Origin: Mauremys mutica
Lineage: Eukaryota > Chordata > Testudines > Geoemydidae
Assembly (NCBI RefSeq): GCF_020497125.1
Contig: NC_059075.1
Span: 103,331,222-103,395,221 of the forward strand
Direction: 5' to 3'
Length of the DNA stretch: 64,000 nucleotides
Part shown: piece by piece, positions 9,626 through 21,879 of the stretch
Position numbering within the stretch: position 1 is the first letter of the stretch
How the letters are laid out: every line of letters begins with the position of its first letter
Translations under genes and position numbers: made by a program
The notes under the pieces: model-generated
Database searches by the model: none
Seen by the model: the letters and a program-made list of their open reading frames with translations, nothing else
What the model was told of the DNA's origin: nothing

Positions 9626-10900
9626 GAGAAGTCATCCACACTCAAGTTAGCTCTGAAGCAAAGACGGGCCCTTTAAGGGCCCAGCTCACTCTGCTACAAT
9701 AATGCTAGGTCTGAGTTCACAGGAAGTGTGTGTAGAAAAGTAGAATATTTGAAAAACAGAATGTTCAATTAAAGATCAATTTCTTATGTACTTTCTAATG
9801 TGAATGTATACAATTGCAGTTGTCCATATGTCCATTTCCAGACTTTTGGGGTGAGGGGAGATTTTCAAAGACTCCTGAAGAATCTGAAAGTCAATGGCAC
9901 TTGTGCTCCTAAATCCTTTAGACTTACTATTGTTACCCTATGATGCACAGGCAAGATACCGGGGGGGGGGGGAGTCTGGGTTTTTTTGTTTGTTTGTTTT
10001 GGGGTTTGTGGGGGTGGTGGCTTACTATTGTGTCTCATACATTTTTTGTGACACTGATAAAAATGCCCTGCCCTACCTATAGTACTGTTTATACCATTCC
10101 AAGCACCACCAATACTGAAAAATGGACACTATGAACCACTGGTGGTTCACTGCTCTGTCAGTATCTCATCAGGCCTGATAAACTCACTACACCTAACACA
10201 CTGCTGTCATAATATCTATCTATAAAGAATGTCGTGAAAGATCACATGAAAGCTGGTAACACATCAGTCATTAACATTGTGAAATTTATGTATTAAACAC
10301 TATATTAGGAAATGTGGTTACTGACACTATGCTTTAAAGTCTGTAACCAGACAAAGGGAGAAACAGGTTTTCTTCCAGACAAGAGGGAAGACAGTTATCT
10401 CTCTGTCTCTAATATAAATTGAGCATGGTAATACCAAAGCAGTTCATTTGCAACAGAGGTGAACAGGAGAAACAAATTAACATAAGGATGTGAACTCAGC
10501 ATGAGAAGATACTGGAGTCTGAGCCCCAGGGATTCATCCAGACTCTGGTGATAAAAACAAAATTTCGGTAATAGAAGGAGAAGCAAAAATACATTCTGGT
10601 TCTTCATCACTGAGGGAACAAGGAGGTAAGCACTCTTTGCATCCATGAACAATGGATCCCCAACAATGTTGGTCAGTGATGCTAAGAAGTAGCTGCATGT
10701 GAGAAAACGGCTTTGGACAAAGCTTTGTTTGGAGCCTGCCAAAGGTACATGCAGTCTTTTTGAAGCATGTTATACTTTTTTTTTATTTCTACCATTTCCT
10801 GTTTCTACTATCTTTGCTTAGTATCACTTAAATCTCTGTTCTTAATAAACTTATTTTTGTTTTATTATAAATTCATCTCAGTGCTGGATGGAAATGTTTT
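9626..10900. other. non-coding, with a G12 run at 9961-9972
   Basis: No supported gene. A 12-G homopolymer and T-rich runs occur near 9961-10010; otherwise featureless AT-rich DNA. Confidence 0.45.
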
Positions 10901-10904
10901 TCAA

Positions 10905-11153
10905 GTGAGGAACTGAAACTCCCACCCCCAAGCTCCCCGGTACTCGGGCAGCACGCAGAGCCCCATGTAGCCTAGGAGCCGAACCTGCTGCTGGCCACTT
11001 CCGGGGCACAGCGCGGTGTCAGAACAGGTAGGGACTAGCCTGCCTTAGCAGGGCAGCACCACTGATGGGACTTTTAATGACCCAGATGGCGGTGCTGACC
11101 AGAGCCACCATGACCCAGTAGTGGGTCGCGACCCGCAGTTTGAAAACCACTGG
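10905..11153 (-). mobile_element. hAT-Charlie-like fragment
   Basis: The right end, read on the minus strand, is CCAGTGGTTTTCAAACTGCG followed by GGTCGCGACCCA, a terminus typical of vertebrate hAT elements. GC-rich sequence extends to about 10905. The other terminus is not found. Confidence 0.55.
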
Positions 11154-11154
11154 C

Positions 11155-14040
11155 ATCTCTCTGCTAGACACAAAATGTTCCCTGTGAGAAAGAAAGTAAA
11201 GACATTTTACTGCCCTATTTAACAAGATCATTACCTTGGATCCTAAAATAAGCAGCAAATCTTCATATTAGGAAGCAACTAGCACAGTGCCCATTGAGCC
11301 TTAAAAAAAAAAAATCCCTACCTGAAGAGACATGGGAATGGAGAGATACACAGTGAGCCAGGAATATTTGTTCATTTATTGGATATCATTTGCTGATTTA
11401 AACCATTAACTTTTATTTTCTTAATGATCCAGGTAACCGGACACCAGACTTAATAATCGGGGCTGGAAACAGGCCTGGAAAATCATCAATACATGGAAAA
11501 TGACTGTTAGTAAATGTCTAAGAAAGTCACTCTCTAATCACATTATTAAGAGTAATTTTGTAGCTAGGTATTTATTGTTGATGTAGCTTTCCAGGCATCT
11601 GAACATGGCTCTGTCCAAAATGTCCTTTCATTCTGCAGTAACTGATTTCTTCTGACCTTTGTCAATCCTATTTCCCCATCCAAACAACTAGTATTATGGC
11701 ACCTCATCTACAGGCAAATATGAAGAAAATGTTGCTTTACTAATCAGCCAAAAGCATATTCATGAAGCATCTCTCATGATATCGCTCAACTGTCAAACGT
11801 GACTAACCATTCTGGGAAATGCGGTGTAATAAGATTTATTAGTATAGGCATTCGGATAAGACCAACCCCTTTTTCCCTTTGAACTCAGGTGTTCAGAGGT
11901 TAAATCTGCATAGTACATACTTAACTACAAAAAAAGCAGCTTAACAGGACACCGGCTTAAAAAAATTACATTTGTCTGAATTTTTTTTGTTGCCTATTAC
12001 TGTTACAATTGTCACCTGATACCACAAATACTGGCAGAACACTTGAGAGGCAAATGTCAATTTCACAATGTGTACAACATATTCCATTTTGAAACAAATC
12101 TGTGGGTTTGCAAAAGCCAATAACTCCGTTATGTAGTTTTATATTTCTACCATATTTAAAAAAAATAGTAAAAAATTAGCAGCTCACTTTGCTCTTAGTC
12201 AGATTTGAATAATCTATGCAGAGTTACTCAAAATTACCACTTTAACCAAGAAGGCAAAACACAGAGTGCTCACCTCTGTTTACACAACACTGGGCCTCTG
12301 GGAGTTACCGTAAATAACATAATAGAAATCTCCTTGACCAGATCAATTTAAGTAAACCACACACAAATCAGAAAATTCTGTACTATTCAAGTGCATTTAT
12401 CTCATGGATGTATTTGTAATTCATTTTATAAGGCTTTAAAATTAAAGATAAAACTAATATAAGCAATGGGGGAAGGAGGAATTAGATGTAAAAGGCAGAA
12501 AAGCTCATCCCTACAATATACTGTCTTAGTAATTCGTTTTTGCATCTGTCTAAACAAGTTAGCAAAACCATCACTCTAAGTATTACAGTACACAGAATGT
12601 CCTTAGGTATGGCAGACAATCAAAAAGAGAAGAGTTGGGAGACTAGCCAGATAATTCTAGGGAATCAAAAGCTTTTTTTCTTTTTTAAATAATAAAACTT
12701 TAGAGTAGAAAATGTAAGTTCTGCTTCTGAATGCAATATCCCAGGGCAGTCTTGTAAAATTGTCAGTCATAACAATGTGGGAAAAGGAGCAGTCTAACAA
12801 CAACAAAAAGAGATATTAAAGCAACAGGCAGTATTAAAAGCCATGACTTCTATTACTGAAGGTAGGAACTATACCTTTTGTTTTTGTATAGCAACCAACA
12901 CATTGTGGACACTACTTCTGCATCATAATAAAAATCACATCGCAAATATTTTGGCCTTCAAGAGACAGGAAGTTTTACCAGTAAAACAGATTGCATACTT
13001 GCCAATACAGCTTACTGAGTTTTTTTAAAAATTTGTCAAGCTTTTAATTAAAATTTTTCCACCACCTTTCTAAACAGCTCTAACCAAACAATAACTTTGA
13101 GAGAAAATACTACAGATATTCCGTATACAATATTTTAAACTAATACTACATCACAAGAGGGAAAAAAAAGCATCAAATCATCTGACTCTGAAAGGAACAA
13201 CAAAAATCCTTATTGTTGTACCGTATATTGTAGCTCTCAAGAATTTTTTTCTTAATCAGCTAGCTGCTCAATTCTCTCAGAACTACAACTAAGTCCAGAG
13301 AATTGCATAGCTGCAGGCAAAATTATTATAAACACAGAAGCATATTCTATAAAATAATAAGGGGAGAAAACCAATACAAAATTTGAGTTAAGAAGAATAT
13401 ATTGCTTTACTTTACCATAGAACATTTTATGTTCCAAAAGAGAGCGTTTTAATACTTTACACTAGAATGCCTCACTAGAAATTGATGTATTTCATTGGCT
13501 ATATTAAGTGTGTATCGTTTTAGCACTGTTCTATTGCATTCTTGTAAAGAACCACTCAAGAAATGTAATATCACATTTAACACTATGCAATCTGAAACAC
13601 ATTATGCTTCACTATGAAAGATCAATAATATATATTCACCACATCTCAAACTACACAGCAGTAAAATTGTGTAAACAAAACTGCATTATGTAAATTTATG
13701 TATTACTATGAATGACTATGTATTTAATTTCAGATAAAAAATTCTGAAGTTCTAAGGATCAAGAAGATGTAGCCTATTTGTTCTCTGCTCAGAGAAAAAG
13801 CTAAATTCGAAAACAAGATTTAGATTTTTTTCCCCACAAAACTTCAAATTATTTTATTTCCAAGCAAAACTATTACAGTACATACACATTCACTAGCATT
13901 CAAACCTTAAAACTTGAAGAAAGTCTATTATTTTAATTGGTTTTATTGTACTCAATTATTTATCATATGCTAGAAATAGCCTCATTTAAACAATTCTTCT
14001 CCAGACAAAAATAATGGCATTTATTCCTATAAAGCAGAAT
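11155..14040. other. no gene or recognisable repeat
   Basis: AT-rich, with many stops in all frames; presumed intronic. I see no conserved splice-site and exon pattern. Confidence 0.45.
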
Positions 14041-14047
14041 TTGATAA

Positions 14048-14109
14048 CTGCACCTACAGTACAAGGAGACACCTGAAACTGCACCTACAGTACAAGGAGA
14101 CACCTGAAA
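14048..14109. repeat. 31-bp unit duplicated in tandem
   Basis: The unit beginning CTGCACCTACAGTACAAGG occurs twice back to back (14048-14078 and 14079-14109) without a visible mismatch. Confidence 0.9.
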
Positions 14110-15130
14110 CAGAACACCAGTCTCAACCTAAAAATTCTTTTCCCTTTTATGAGTTTGGGTCACTCTTAAAAAACTGCAGTCATTATAATTAGAGCAGTGT
14201 ATAGGGCTGCCAATTTTGTAATATTTAAAAACCAGACACACCAGCAGAATACCTGGCAACCCTAGTTAGGAAGCATATTCTGAGATATGTAAACTATGTA
14301 TTTCAAAATGAAGTACAATTAGGATTAGCATTTCTAAAACACACAGTAGCACTCACGCTTTTGCTTAAAGAGAGACATAATTTGTGAATCATGTGGTCTG
14401 GGGATTTAACATCAGTAATTGTAGCCAAGATTCTAGTTCTCTTTAACGCTGCTTTAACGATCACAAGAAAAATTCTAACAAAGAATTACATGACAGACAG
14501 AAAGATTATGGATGGACTTTGTTTTACAAATAAAAAATTATTTAAGAACTGCATTTTTTAAATCTTCACATTTTAGAGAGGCTTTTAGATCAGAATATCT
14601 GAAAGTAATAAAAAGCTCCCATGAATACATATCTCCCCAATAAAAGTATATATGCAAATATATTTTCAGTGATCAGTGAAGAGTATCTTCCATCTAGCAC
14701 ATTTTCAGCAGCAAATTACCAGAAATGCCCCTTTTCAAATAACCAAAATTAAAACACAGTCCCTGAAGAACAGGTAAGAATTAGGACATTCATATTTACC
14801 ATAAATTACTTCAAATACAGGAAACAAATTTAGAAGCTTATGCTTTGATATTTTTAGCATAACTTTAATGATAACCTTGAATACAAAATAAAGAAAAAAT
14901 TTCTGAAGTGCAGTCAACATATGGTAGTAAGTCATTTAAACAAGGAGGAAATTTTACTGTTAGCAAACACACACAGTCAACCAGATTTTGGATCCTGTGT
15001 GCTTTAATTCAAGTTATTATTTATTGTTATATAAACAATAAACAGCCCTTACAAGTATTTTACAGCAAAATAGGAAAACAAGTCTCTTACCCTGGGAGCT
15101 TACAACCTAATGCTATACTCTATACATGTA
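14110..15130. other. no gene or recognisable repeat
   Basis: AT-rich sequence with only short frames. Confidence 0.4.
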
Positions 15131-15134
15131 TTTT

Positions 15135-15156
15135 ACACACACACACACACACACAC
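15135..15156 (+). repeat. (AC)n microsatellite
   Basis: Uninterrupted AC dinucleotides followed by CCCC. Confidence 0.95.
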
Positions 15157-15424
15157 CCCCATCCATTAAGGTTGCAAAGTCAAATGCTCAAAATCTAGGA
15201 AATGCTCAAATTAAAGTGGCCTGTGCAACCTTAATAATTCATCCCCTTGTGCATACGCATTATGATACAGTCTATTTTTTCCACAGGCTGGACCAGCTCT
15301 GAGGATGAACCAGGGTTGTGTGTGAAGGAGGCTGTTGCTTCATTTGTTGCAGAAGCTGGAAGGTGTGTAGTAAATAAGACAGGAAATTGCAGGAAGGAAG
15401 AGACTGGATGATTTTATGGTTAAG

Positions 15425-15520
15425 GCAGATGAATGCTGCAATAGAGAAGCAGATTCTATCCCTGCCTTTGCCACAGAGTTTCTATGTGACGCTAGCCAAG
15501 TCACTTAAATCACAACTTTT
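15425..15520 (+). repeat. MIR-like SINE fragment
   Basis: Contains TATGTGACGCTAGCCAAGTC followed by ACTTAAATC, close to the conserved MIR core (…TGACCTTGGGCAAGTCACTTAAC). Old and partial. Confidence 0.5.
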
Positions 15521-18500
15521 CACAGGTAGTCATTAACTGTGAGTTCCTTATTTTCTGGGTGCCTGACAATGAGTCTGATTTCTAGAAGTCACAGTAAATA
15601 CAAATAAATAATTAAAAAATAATTTAAAAGTTGGATTTTTATTTTAATTAAATACAATTTTCTTTCTTAAAATAAAGAACCCATGAAATAAAGAAGGACA
15701 ACCCATTTCCCTGTGTTTGCATTCAGTCTAGTCTTTGGGCGGTAACTTCTATTGTTTCAGCACTCACTAAACAAAGGGACATTTAATTGTTCCCTCAGTT
15801 AGCCTGAATGGAAAGCATCTTAACCATCAGTTTCAACAAGTCCCCTGTGACGGCCCACAGATCTGACCAAATCCATCAAATACACATCCATAGTGCCCCC
15901 CACCACCACCACCACCACCACACACTCTCCCATCTCCTCACAGGGTGGTACTAAGGCCTACAGCTGCACACTAAACAAGGAGGAGAGAATAAAATGTTGA
16001 ATAGCTGCTCATTAACTGAGCACTAAATATAGCAGGGGTCCTGTGGGAAAAAAAATAAAATAGTATGCCATCATGTAAATAAAGGCACAAGTATATGGAG
16101 GTTGAATTTAGGCTGCACAGGCAACCAGAATTCTAGTATTTGCTCACTTTTGAGTGCTTATCTTTGCAACCCTAACAATGTTTTTTTAAACTAGTTTTTT
16201 TGTGTGTAATATTTAGTAAGAGCCATGTGCTTCTAAAACACTTGAAAGATGTGCTATGCATATTTTCAGCACATAGGAAAACACTGAATACTCATTAAAG
16301 AATAATACCATAGTTGTTATAAACAATGACTCTTTAGCTGAACACAAACACACCTCTGTTTTGATCAGTCTTCCTGGAAGAAGAGTCAAAGCTAGTACAT
16401 AAGCCATAGATCAGACATTGCTTAAAAACAAATCAATGATGAAATATCTTGAGCTATTTTAAGTGCTGATTTCCAGTTACAATTTCTTAGTTTTCTCAAT
16501 ACCAAAGCTGCCATTTGAACATACTGGTGCCATTAGAGTCAGTTCTATTCACTACACCTGCCGAAGGTTTTAATAGTGTAGTACACAATTTCTTCTTGTA
16601 TGTTACATACATATTTCTATATTACCACGGGCAGATAAAGCCCGGTTACAATTACCCTAACGGATTATTTTGGAGGGCTGAGCATTTTACATAGATATAC
16701 CTCTCAGTTCTTTTAATAAACTATAAAAAGGCAACATAAGAACAGAATTTACAGAACTTCCTGTTCTTGTTCAGCTTAAAAGTCCTTTAGATGTTTAGTG
16801 GAGGCACTAACCTAATGAACACACATTAAGGCTTAAGTATGTGTGTATCTACTTTGATCAACTGTTTCAGTATTTTCCCTGCATTCACCTTATCTTTACC
16901 CCAAGCAGAGAATTTACCAAGCCAATTCACCTGCACATGCCAGCAACTCAAGTTGCTGAAACCAGTCTGAGCAAGTCTAATAGGGCTTTCATTCACTTCT
17001 ACTACAGCTGCACTCATTCATCAATGCTGTGCTCATCCTATAATGACTAGATGAAAAACAACTGTCCCTGAGGCTACAACCAATCATTAGAAAATAGAAA
17101 ATAATGCCAATTTACGCTGTACTCTGCTCTCATAAGTCCACCTACCATGATGCTCCCAGGCAGAAAACAGAAATTCTAGTATCACTTCCCAAACAATGCT
17201 TCTCTAAATGTAGCACGCTGCTCTGTGACCCTAATCACTGTATTCTCTGTGTGTTCAGTCTTCAAAAAAAAAAAATCAAATTCAACAGGTTAAATAATTA
17301 TGTTTCAACTTTTCTCCACAAAGCTTGTGTGTTTAATATATTTTAATCAGGCAGAATTTAAAAGAATCCATGTGTTTCCTTTATCTGATATTGATGCAGG
17401 TGGGCCATACTCTAACAGATCAAGTCTTTTCAGCATTTTGGAAAGGCATCTCCTCAACTGGTTTGATTAATTTTTATGTCACAAATCAGCATTCAATGAC
17501 CCCATGAGATGAAAAATGTTAATCAGGCTTACAAATATAGATTTCATCCTTAATTAATCAAAAATTGAACTCAAGGAGGCTTTACCCTAGAAAGTAAAAC
17601 CAATTTTGCTTCACATTAGCTTTAACACATTATTATTGCTACTTAGTTTATATAAATGCTAAAAATAGGCTGGAGAGTTTGGCTGCTTAGTTTGGGGTGG
17701 TTTTTTTTTTCTTTAAAAGGAGCCTGTTTAATGTTAACAATATTTGTATTCCTTGAAACTTGAATAGATTGATATTTTAAGGAACTAGGTTAACAAGGCT
17801 TGAAAGATGGTATCAAATAAGATGTTTTAAAACAGGTACTAGAAGAAAAGATCCTTTTCAATTATTTCTCATTTTAAACGTAAAACTACTTAGTGTGACT
17901 GTTAATTAAGAAGTGTTCATTTAAACAATACTACAGAGAAAAGACATAACAAAAATTCAAGTGTTTCCACATATTTCAATAACTGCCCAACAACAACAAA
18001 AAATGGAGTGTTCAGCTCCTGATATTCTAATCTCAAGAGTCAAAATAAATACTGCATAAAGGATTCACTTTTCAAGAAAAAAATCTATTCTATCATTTGC
18101 TAGTGTTTATTTCCACTTAATATAATAATTTTAGTTGATTACAAAAGAAAAAAATGACAATTCTAAAAGCAGAAAAAGATGACCCTGTCTTAAAAGTAAT
18201 AGTAGGAAGCAGGTAACTATAGAATTGCCACATCTTGAAACAGACTTGCCTTTTGAAGGAAAAAAAAATCAGTTACACATCTGTAATACAATGCAGAATT
18301 GTCAAAGCTTCTAAATAATGAAGAAGCAAATTGGAGTCCTTTTTAAAACTCACCATCACCAAATGGAGCTTTACAGTCAGCACATTTTTTTCCCACGGTA
18401 AACAGACCATAAACAGAGTTAAAACAGTAATAAATTCTTCCTTACTTTTGAATCAAAATATTGCCTTCTTACTACCATGATCATGTTTCCTTTTTAATCT

Positions 18501-18660
18501 TGGATTAATTTTGCAGTGAGATATTTTCTGGTACAAATTCCGGTATTACTAGTTACCACCATGTTGCATGGCATCTAATGTATAATGCAGTGGATTAATT
18601 TAAAAGTGTTTGAATGGTTGTGAGGTGCATCTAATTATCATGTATGTTAATACGTTAATA
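15521..18660. other. no gene; AT-rich, one (CAC)n run
   Basis: A CAC trinucleotide run lies at about 15900-15922. No supported frames or repeats otherwise. Confidence 0.4.
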
Positions 18661-18672
18661 TAAAGTATAAAG

Positions 18673-18950
18673 CAGGGGTCCCCAATGCGGTGGCCCGCAG
18701 GTGCCATGGCACCCGCCGGAGCATCTATGTGCACCTGCGTATTGGCCGGCGGAGAAGCATCCACCAAAATGCCGCTGAAAAGCAGCAGCATCAAGAGGTG
18801 TCAGTGCTGAAATGCCACTGATTTTCTGCGGCTTTTCAGCAGCGACACCTCTTGACGTTGATGCTTCTCGGTGGATGCTTGTCCGCCAGCCAAGGTCCTC
18901 AGTGGCTCGTCGTCTGGCTCCCGCCACCCGGAAAAGGTTGAGGACCACCG
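18673..18950. mobile_element. 278-bp hAT-type MITE with 8-bp target duplication
   Basis: Begins CAGGGGTCCCCAATGCGG and ends GGTTGAGGACCACCG (imperfect inverted ends). Flanks GTATAAAG (18665-18672) and GTGTAAAG (18951-18958) match at 7 of 8. The GC-rich interior contains inverted segments. Confidence 0.75.
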
Positions 18951-19252
18951 GTGTAAAGTATATATTCTTCTCCTAAATTATTTCAAGTGACAATGGAAAT
19001 TAACAACATCCAGAATAAATCAAACTTTCAGAGATGAGTCACTAATAAAGGGACGACTTGGGAAAGTTTTAAATGTGTTCCTTTATAAAGTCAACACTTA
19101 AAATTAGCAATCAAGTATTCAAGAAAGTCAGCATGGGAAACTAAACTACAAGGAGAGAAATAATGTGTATGAAGGAGAGCAAAGGATAAAAGTAAAACAT
19201 ATTATACTAAAATAAATTAAACTAAAAAAGGAATATGAATACACATGCTGCA

Positions 19253-19338
19253 AAACGTCTGTTAGTCTATAAGGTGCCACAGGATTCTTTGCTGCTTCTA
19301 CAGAACCAGACTAACGCGGCTACCCCTCTGATACTGTG
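19253..19338 (+). repeat. Penelope-like element tail fragment
   Basis: Contains GTCTGTTAGTCTATAAGGTG and CTAACGCGGCTACCCCTCTG, nearly identical to the right arm of the insertion at 21042-21236. The family label (Penelope-like) is from recollection of reptile repeats. Confidence 0.5.
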
Positions 19339-19781
19339 AAGTTTGGGTGAAGTTTCCTGGAATAGAAACCCAAAGCAAGTTTTACAACTTTCTAGGTCCC
19401 GTGGCAGTCTGCACAGGCAAAGTGAAAAGAACCTCTCTTCGTGGAATGACAACCTAAAAACACTGATTACTTCTCTCCCCCTAAACTATCCATAGCAGAT
19501 TCAAAATGGTACCCACTCCTACAAATCTCTCTGAAGCTTATTAGGCACCATATACATTACACACATAGAAGGACAGAAAATAAATTCCTATATAGCAGGA
19601 GTTTTTCAAGGAATGCCAATACACCAAATACTCAATTATCCAAAACATTTTGTAGGATGCAAAATGACTAAAGCATCTCGAAAATATCAAATCCAAGTAC
19701 ATGATCTCAAAGGTCATATGCTGCACAAGTAAAATGACAACTGGTTTTCTGGGAACACCCCAAAAACACTACAACATCCAT

Positions 19782-20004
19782 CAGGGCTGGCTCCAGGGTT
19801 TTTGCTGCACCAAGCAGCGGTGGGGGCAGGGGGCCGTGATCACAATCAGTGGCACTTCCACCACGCCACTGCAGCAGGTCCTTCCCTCCAAGAGGGTGTG
19901 AGGGACCCTCCGCTGAATTGCTGCCGAAGAGCCCAACGTGCCGCCCCTTCTCCTTGGCCACCCCAAGCACCTGCTTGTTCAGCTGGTGCCTGGAGCCTGC
20001 CCTG
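19782..20004. mobile_element. 223-bp hAT-type MITE, GGCTCCAGG family
   Basis: Inverted ends CAGGGCTGGCTCCAGG and CCTGGAGCCTGCCCTG. Flanks ACATCCAT (19774-19781) and TCATCCAT (20005-20012) match at 7 of 8. Same family as 35134-35339, 48881-49266 and 63381-63734. Confidence 0.8.
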
Positions 20005-20325
20005 TCATCCATGAAAGCCATATGATATGCAAAATGACAGCCATCTTCTTAAAATTTCCTAGCCCAAGAGGCAAACTTTTTCAGTAGACAACTCCCATTA
20101 CAAGCTATTCAACTGAAACAAGAGCCTAGAAACCTATCTTTAAAAAACCAAGCTATTATACGACAGGAGACAGAAGCCACTTCACCTGTCCTCAGGCACA
20201 CAACCTCAGAAGTTTCCAAATGACTCCATTTATGGGTTGAGATCATTTACCTCCTACAGTTTGAAGGCATATTGTGTCCTTAGGTTGTCAATCTCTCAGT
20301 ATTTCACTTCTGCTGCATGCTCTAA

Positions 20326-20613
20326 GGCCTGGTCTACACTGTGCGGGGGGGAGTGGAGGGAGGGGTCGATATAAGATATGCAACTTCAGCTATGGGAATA
20401 GCGTAGCTAAAGTCGACACATCTTATTTTGACTTACCTCCCATCCTCACGGTGCAGGATCAACGGCCGCGGCTCCCCCCCGTCAGCTTTGCTACCGCCAC
20501 TCACCCTGGTGGAGTTCCAGAGTCGACAGGAGCACGTTTGGGGATCGATATATCGCATATAGACGAGACGCAATATATCGATCCCCGATAAATCGATAAG
20601 TCTGGTCGTACCC
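20326..20613. mobile_element. 288-bp Harbinger-type MITE with TAA target duplication
   Basis: Ends GGCCTGGTCTACACT and (inverted) GGGTACGACCAGACTT; TAA flanks both sides (20323-20325, 20614-20616), the Harbinger signature. It carries internal palindromes around GATCGATATATCGC (20543-20582) and AACTTCAGCTATGGG, shared with 24633-24927. Confidence 0.8.
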
Positions 20614-20616
20614 TAA

Positions 20617-21029
20617 TACTCAGTGTATAGTATCCATGAGATCTTCTTAACTTTGGAACATCCCTGAACTATTTCTCCTGTGTAGGCCAACATATGGGAA
20701 TGTGATCACTTATTTTTAAATAGGCCTACATCCTGACTATTTGCAGGAAGTGACTGGTAATGCTGCACCACAGCTTTGAAAGAGAATAAGTTTTGCAGAA
20801 TTGACATTTCCTCTAGGCAAGTATCTTTCCTTCAGGTATAAGGGGACAGAGGGTTTGTTTCTTTTAGGACATAATGATCCCTCCATTTTATTGCACTGCC
20901 ACAACTGTTCTAGTTTATTGTTCATTTTAACATGTTCCCTCCCAAACAGAGATTTTAAACAGTAGATTAAAAATGTGGAGGAATGTATAGGGTTATGGGG
21001 CAAATAGAAAAGCAATGCAGACCCTACAC
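20617..21029. other. no gene or recognisable repeat
   Basis: AT-rich; only short frames without family resemblance. Confidence 0.4.
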
Positions 21030-21041
21030 AAGATCAATGTA

Positions 21042-21236
21042 AAAGCAGCAAAGAGTCTTGTGGCACCTTATAGACTAAAGACATATTGGAGCATGAGCTT
21101 TCGTGGATGAATCTGACGAAGTGGGTATTCACCCACAAAAGCTCATGCTCCAATACGTCTGTCAGTCTATAAGGTGCCACAAGACTCTTTGCTGCTTTTA
21201 CAGATCCAGATTAACACGGCTACCCCTCTGATACTT
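21042..21236. mobile_element. Penelope-like inverted-tail insertion with 12-bp target duplication
   Basis: AAGATCAATGTA occurs exactly on both sides (21030-21041 and 21237-21248). The 195-bp insert is an inverted repeat: left arm 21042-21106 (AAAGCAGCAAAGAGTCTTGT…) and right arm about 21133-21200 (…ACAAGACTCTTTGCTGCTTT). CTGACGA with a GTGGGT/ACCCAC hairpin, a hammerhead-like core, lies at the centre. The right arm continues to CACGGCTACCCCTCTGATACTT. Inverted tails are known for Penelope-like elements; the family label is inference. Confidence 0.7.
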
Positions 21237-21249
21237 AAGATCAATGTAG

Positions 21250-21870
21250 GTATTAAATATAGATTCATTATGGCACCTTCATCATTTGATTCAGGGTGGC
21301 AAGGAGTCTGGTATAACGTACATGGAAATATAGACAAAGTTATCCCAGTTTGTTGTTCAATAAAAACCCAAACATCAGACCACTTTCTCCCCTTTGCAAT
21401 ACTTATCTATATAATTACCACTAGTGCAAAGCAACAAGAGTTTATTTATACACCACATCTGCAATTTCCCTGTAGGAGCTTCAAAACCCAAATATGGACA
21501 CCTACACAATTTACCCCACATTTTCTGCAGCTTTCCAAATGCCCTAATTGTGATCACACCCCTTCTTTTAGGATAGTATAGGTGTCCTCAAGCTCCTGTT
21601 AATTTGCTTTTGAATAAAGCTGCACTTCTCACTTGCCTCCCATCCTACTGTACTACCATTTAAAGCCTCGTCGCAGAAACATCCTGAGAATACACTCCGG
21701 TTTGTTTTTTTTAACCAAATGAATAAAATCCAGTCGGGTCTAAGAAGCAAAGCCGCAGCAGCCCTCATTCATTCACGCAGCATTGTTTTTAAAACACACT
21801 TGGTTGCTGTGGCGCGGCTCCAGACACGTTCCATTCAGCGTGAGCAAAAACACTCCGCCAAGTTTCAGCC
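21250..21870. other. no gene; leads into the CpG island
   Basis: No supported frame. GC content rises after about 21780. Confidence 0.4.
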
Positions 21871-21879
21871 GCCTCTCGC

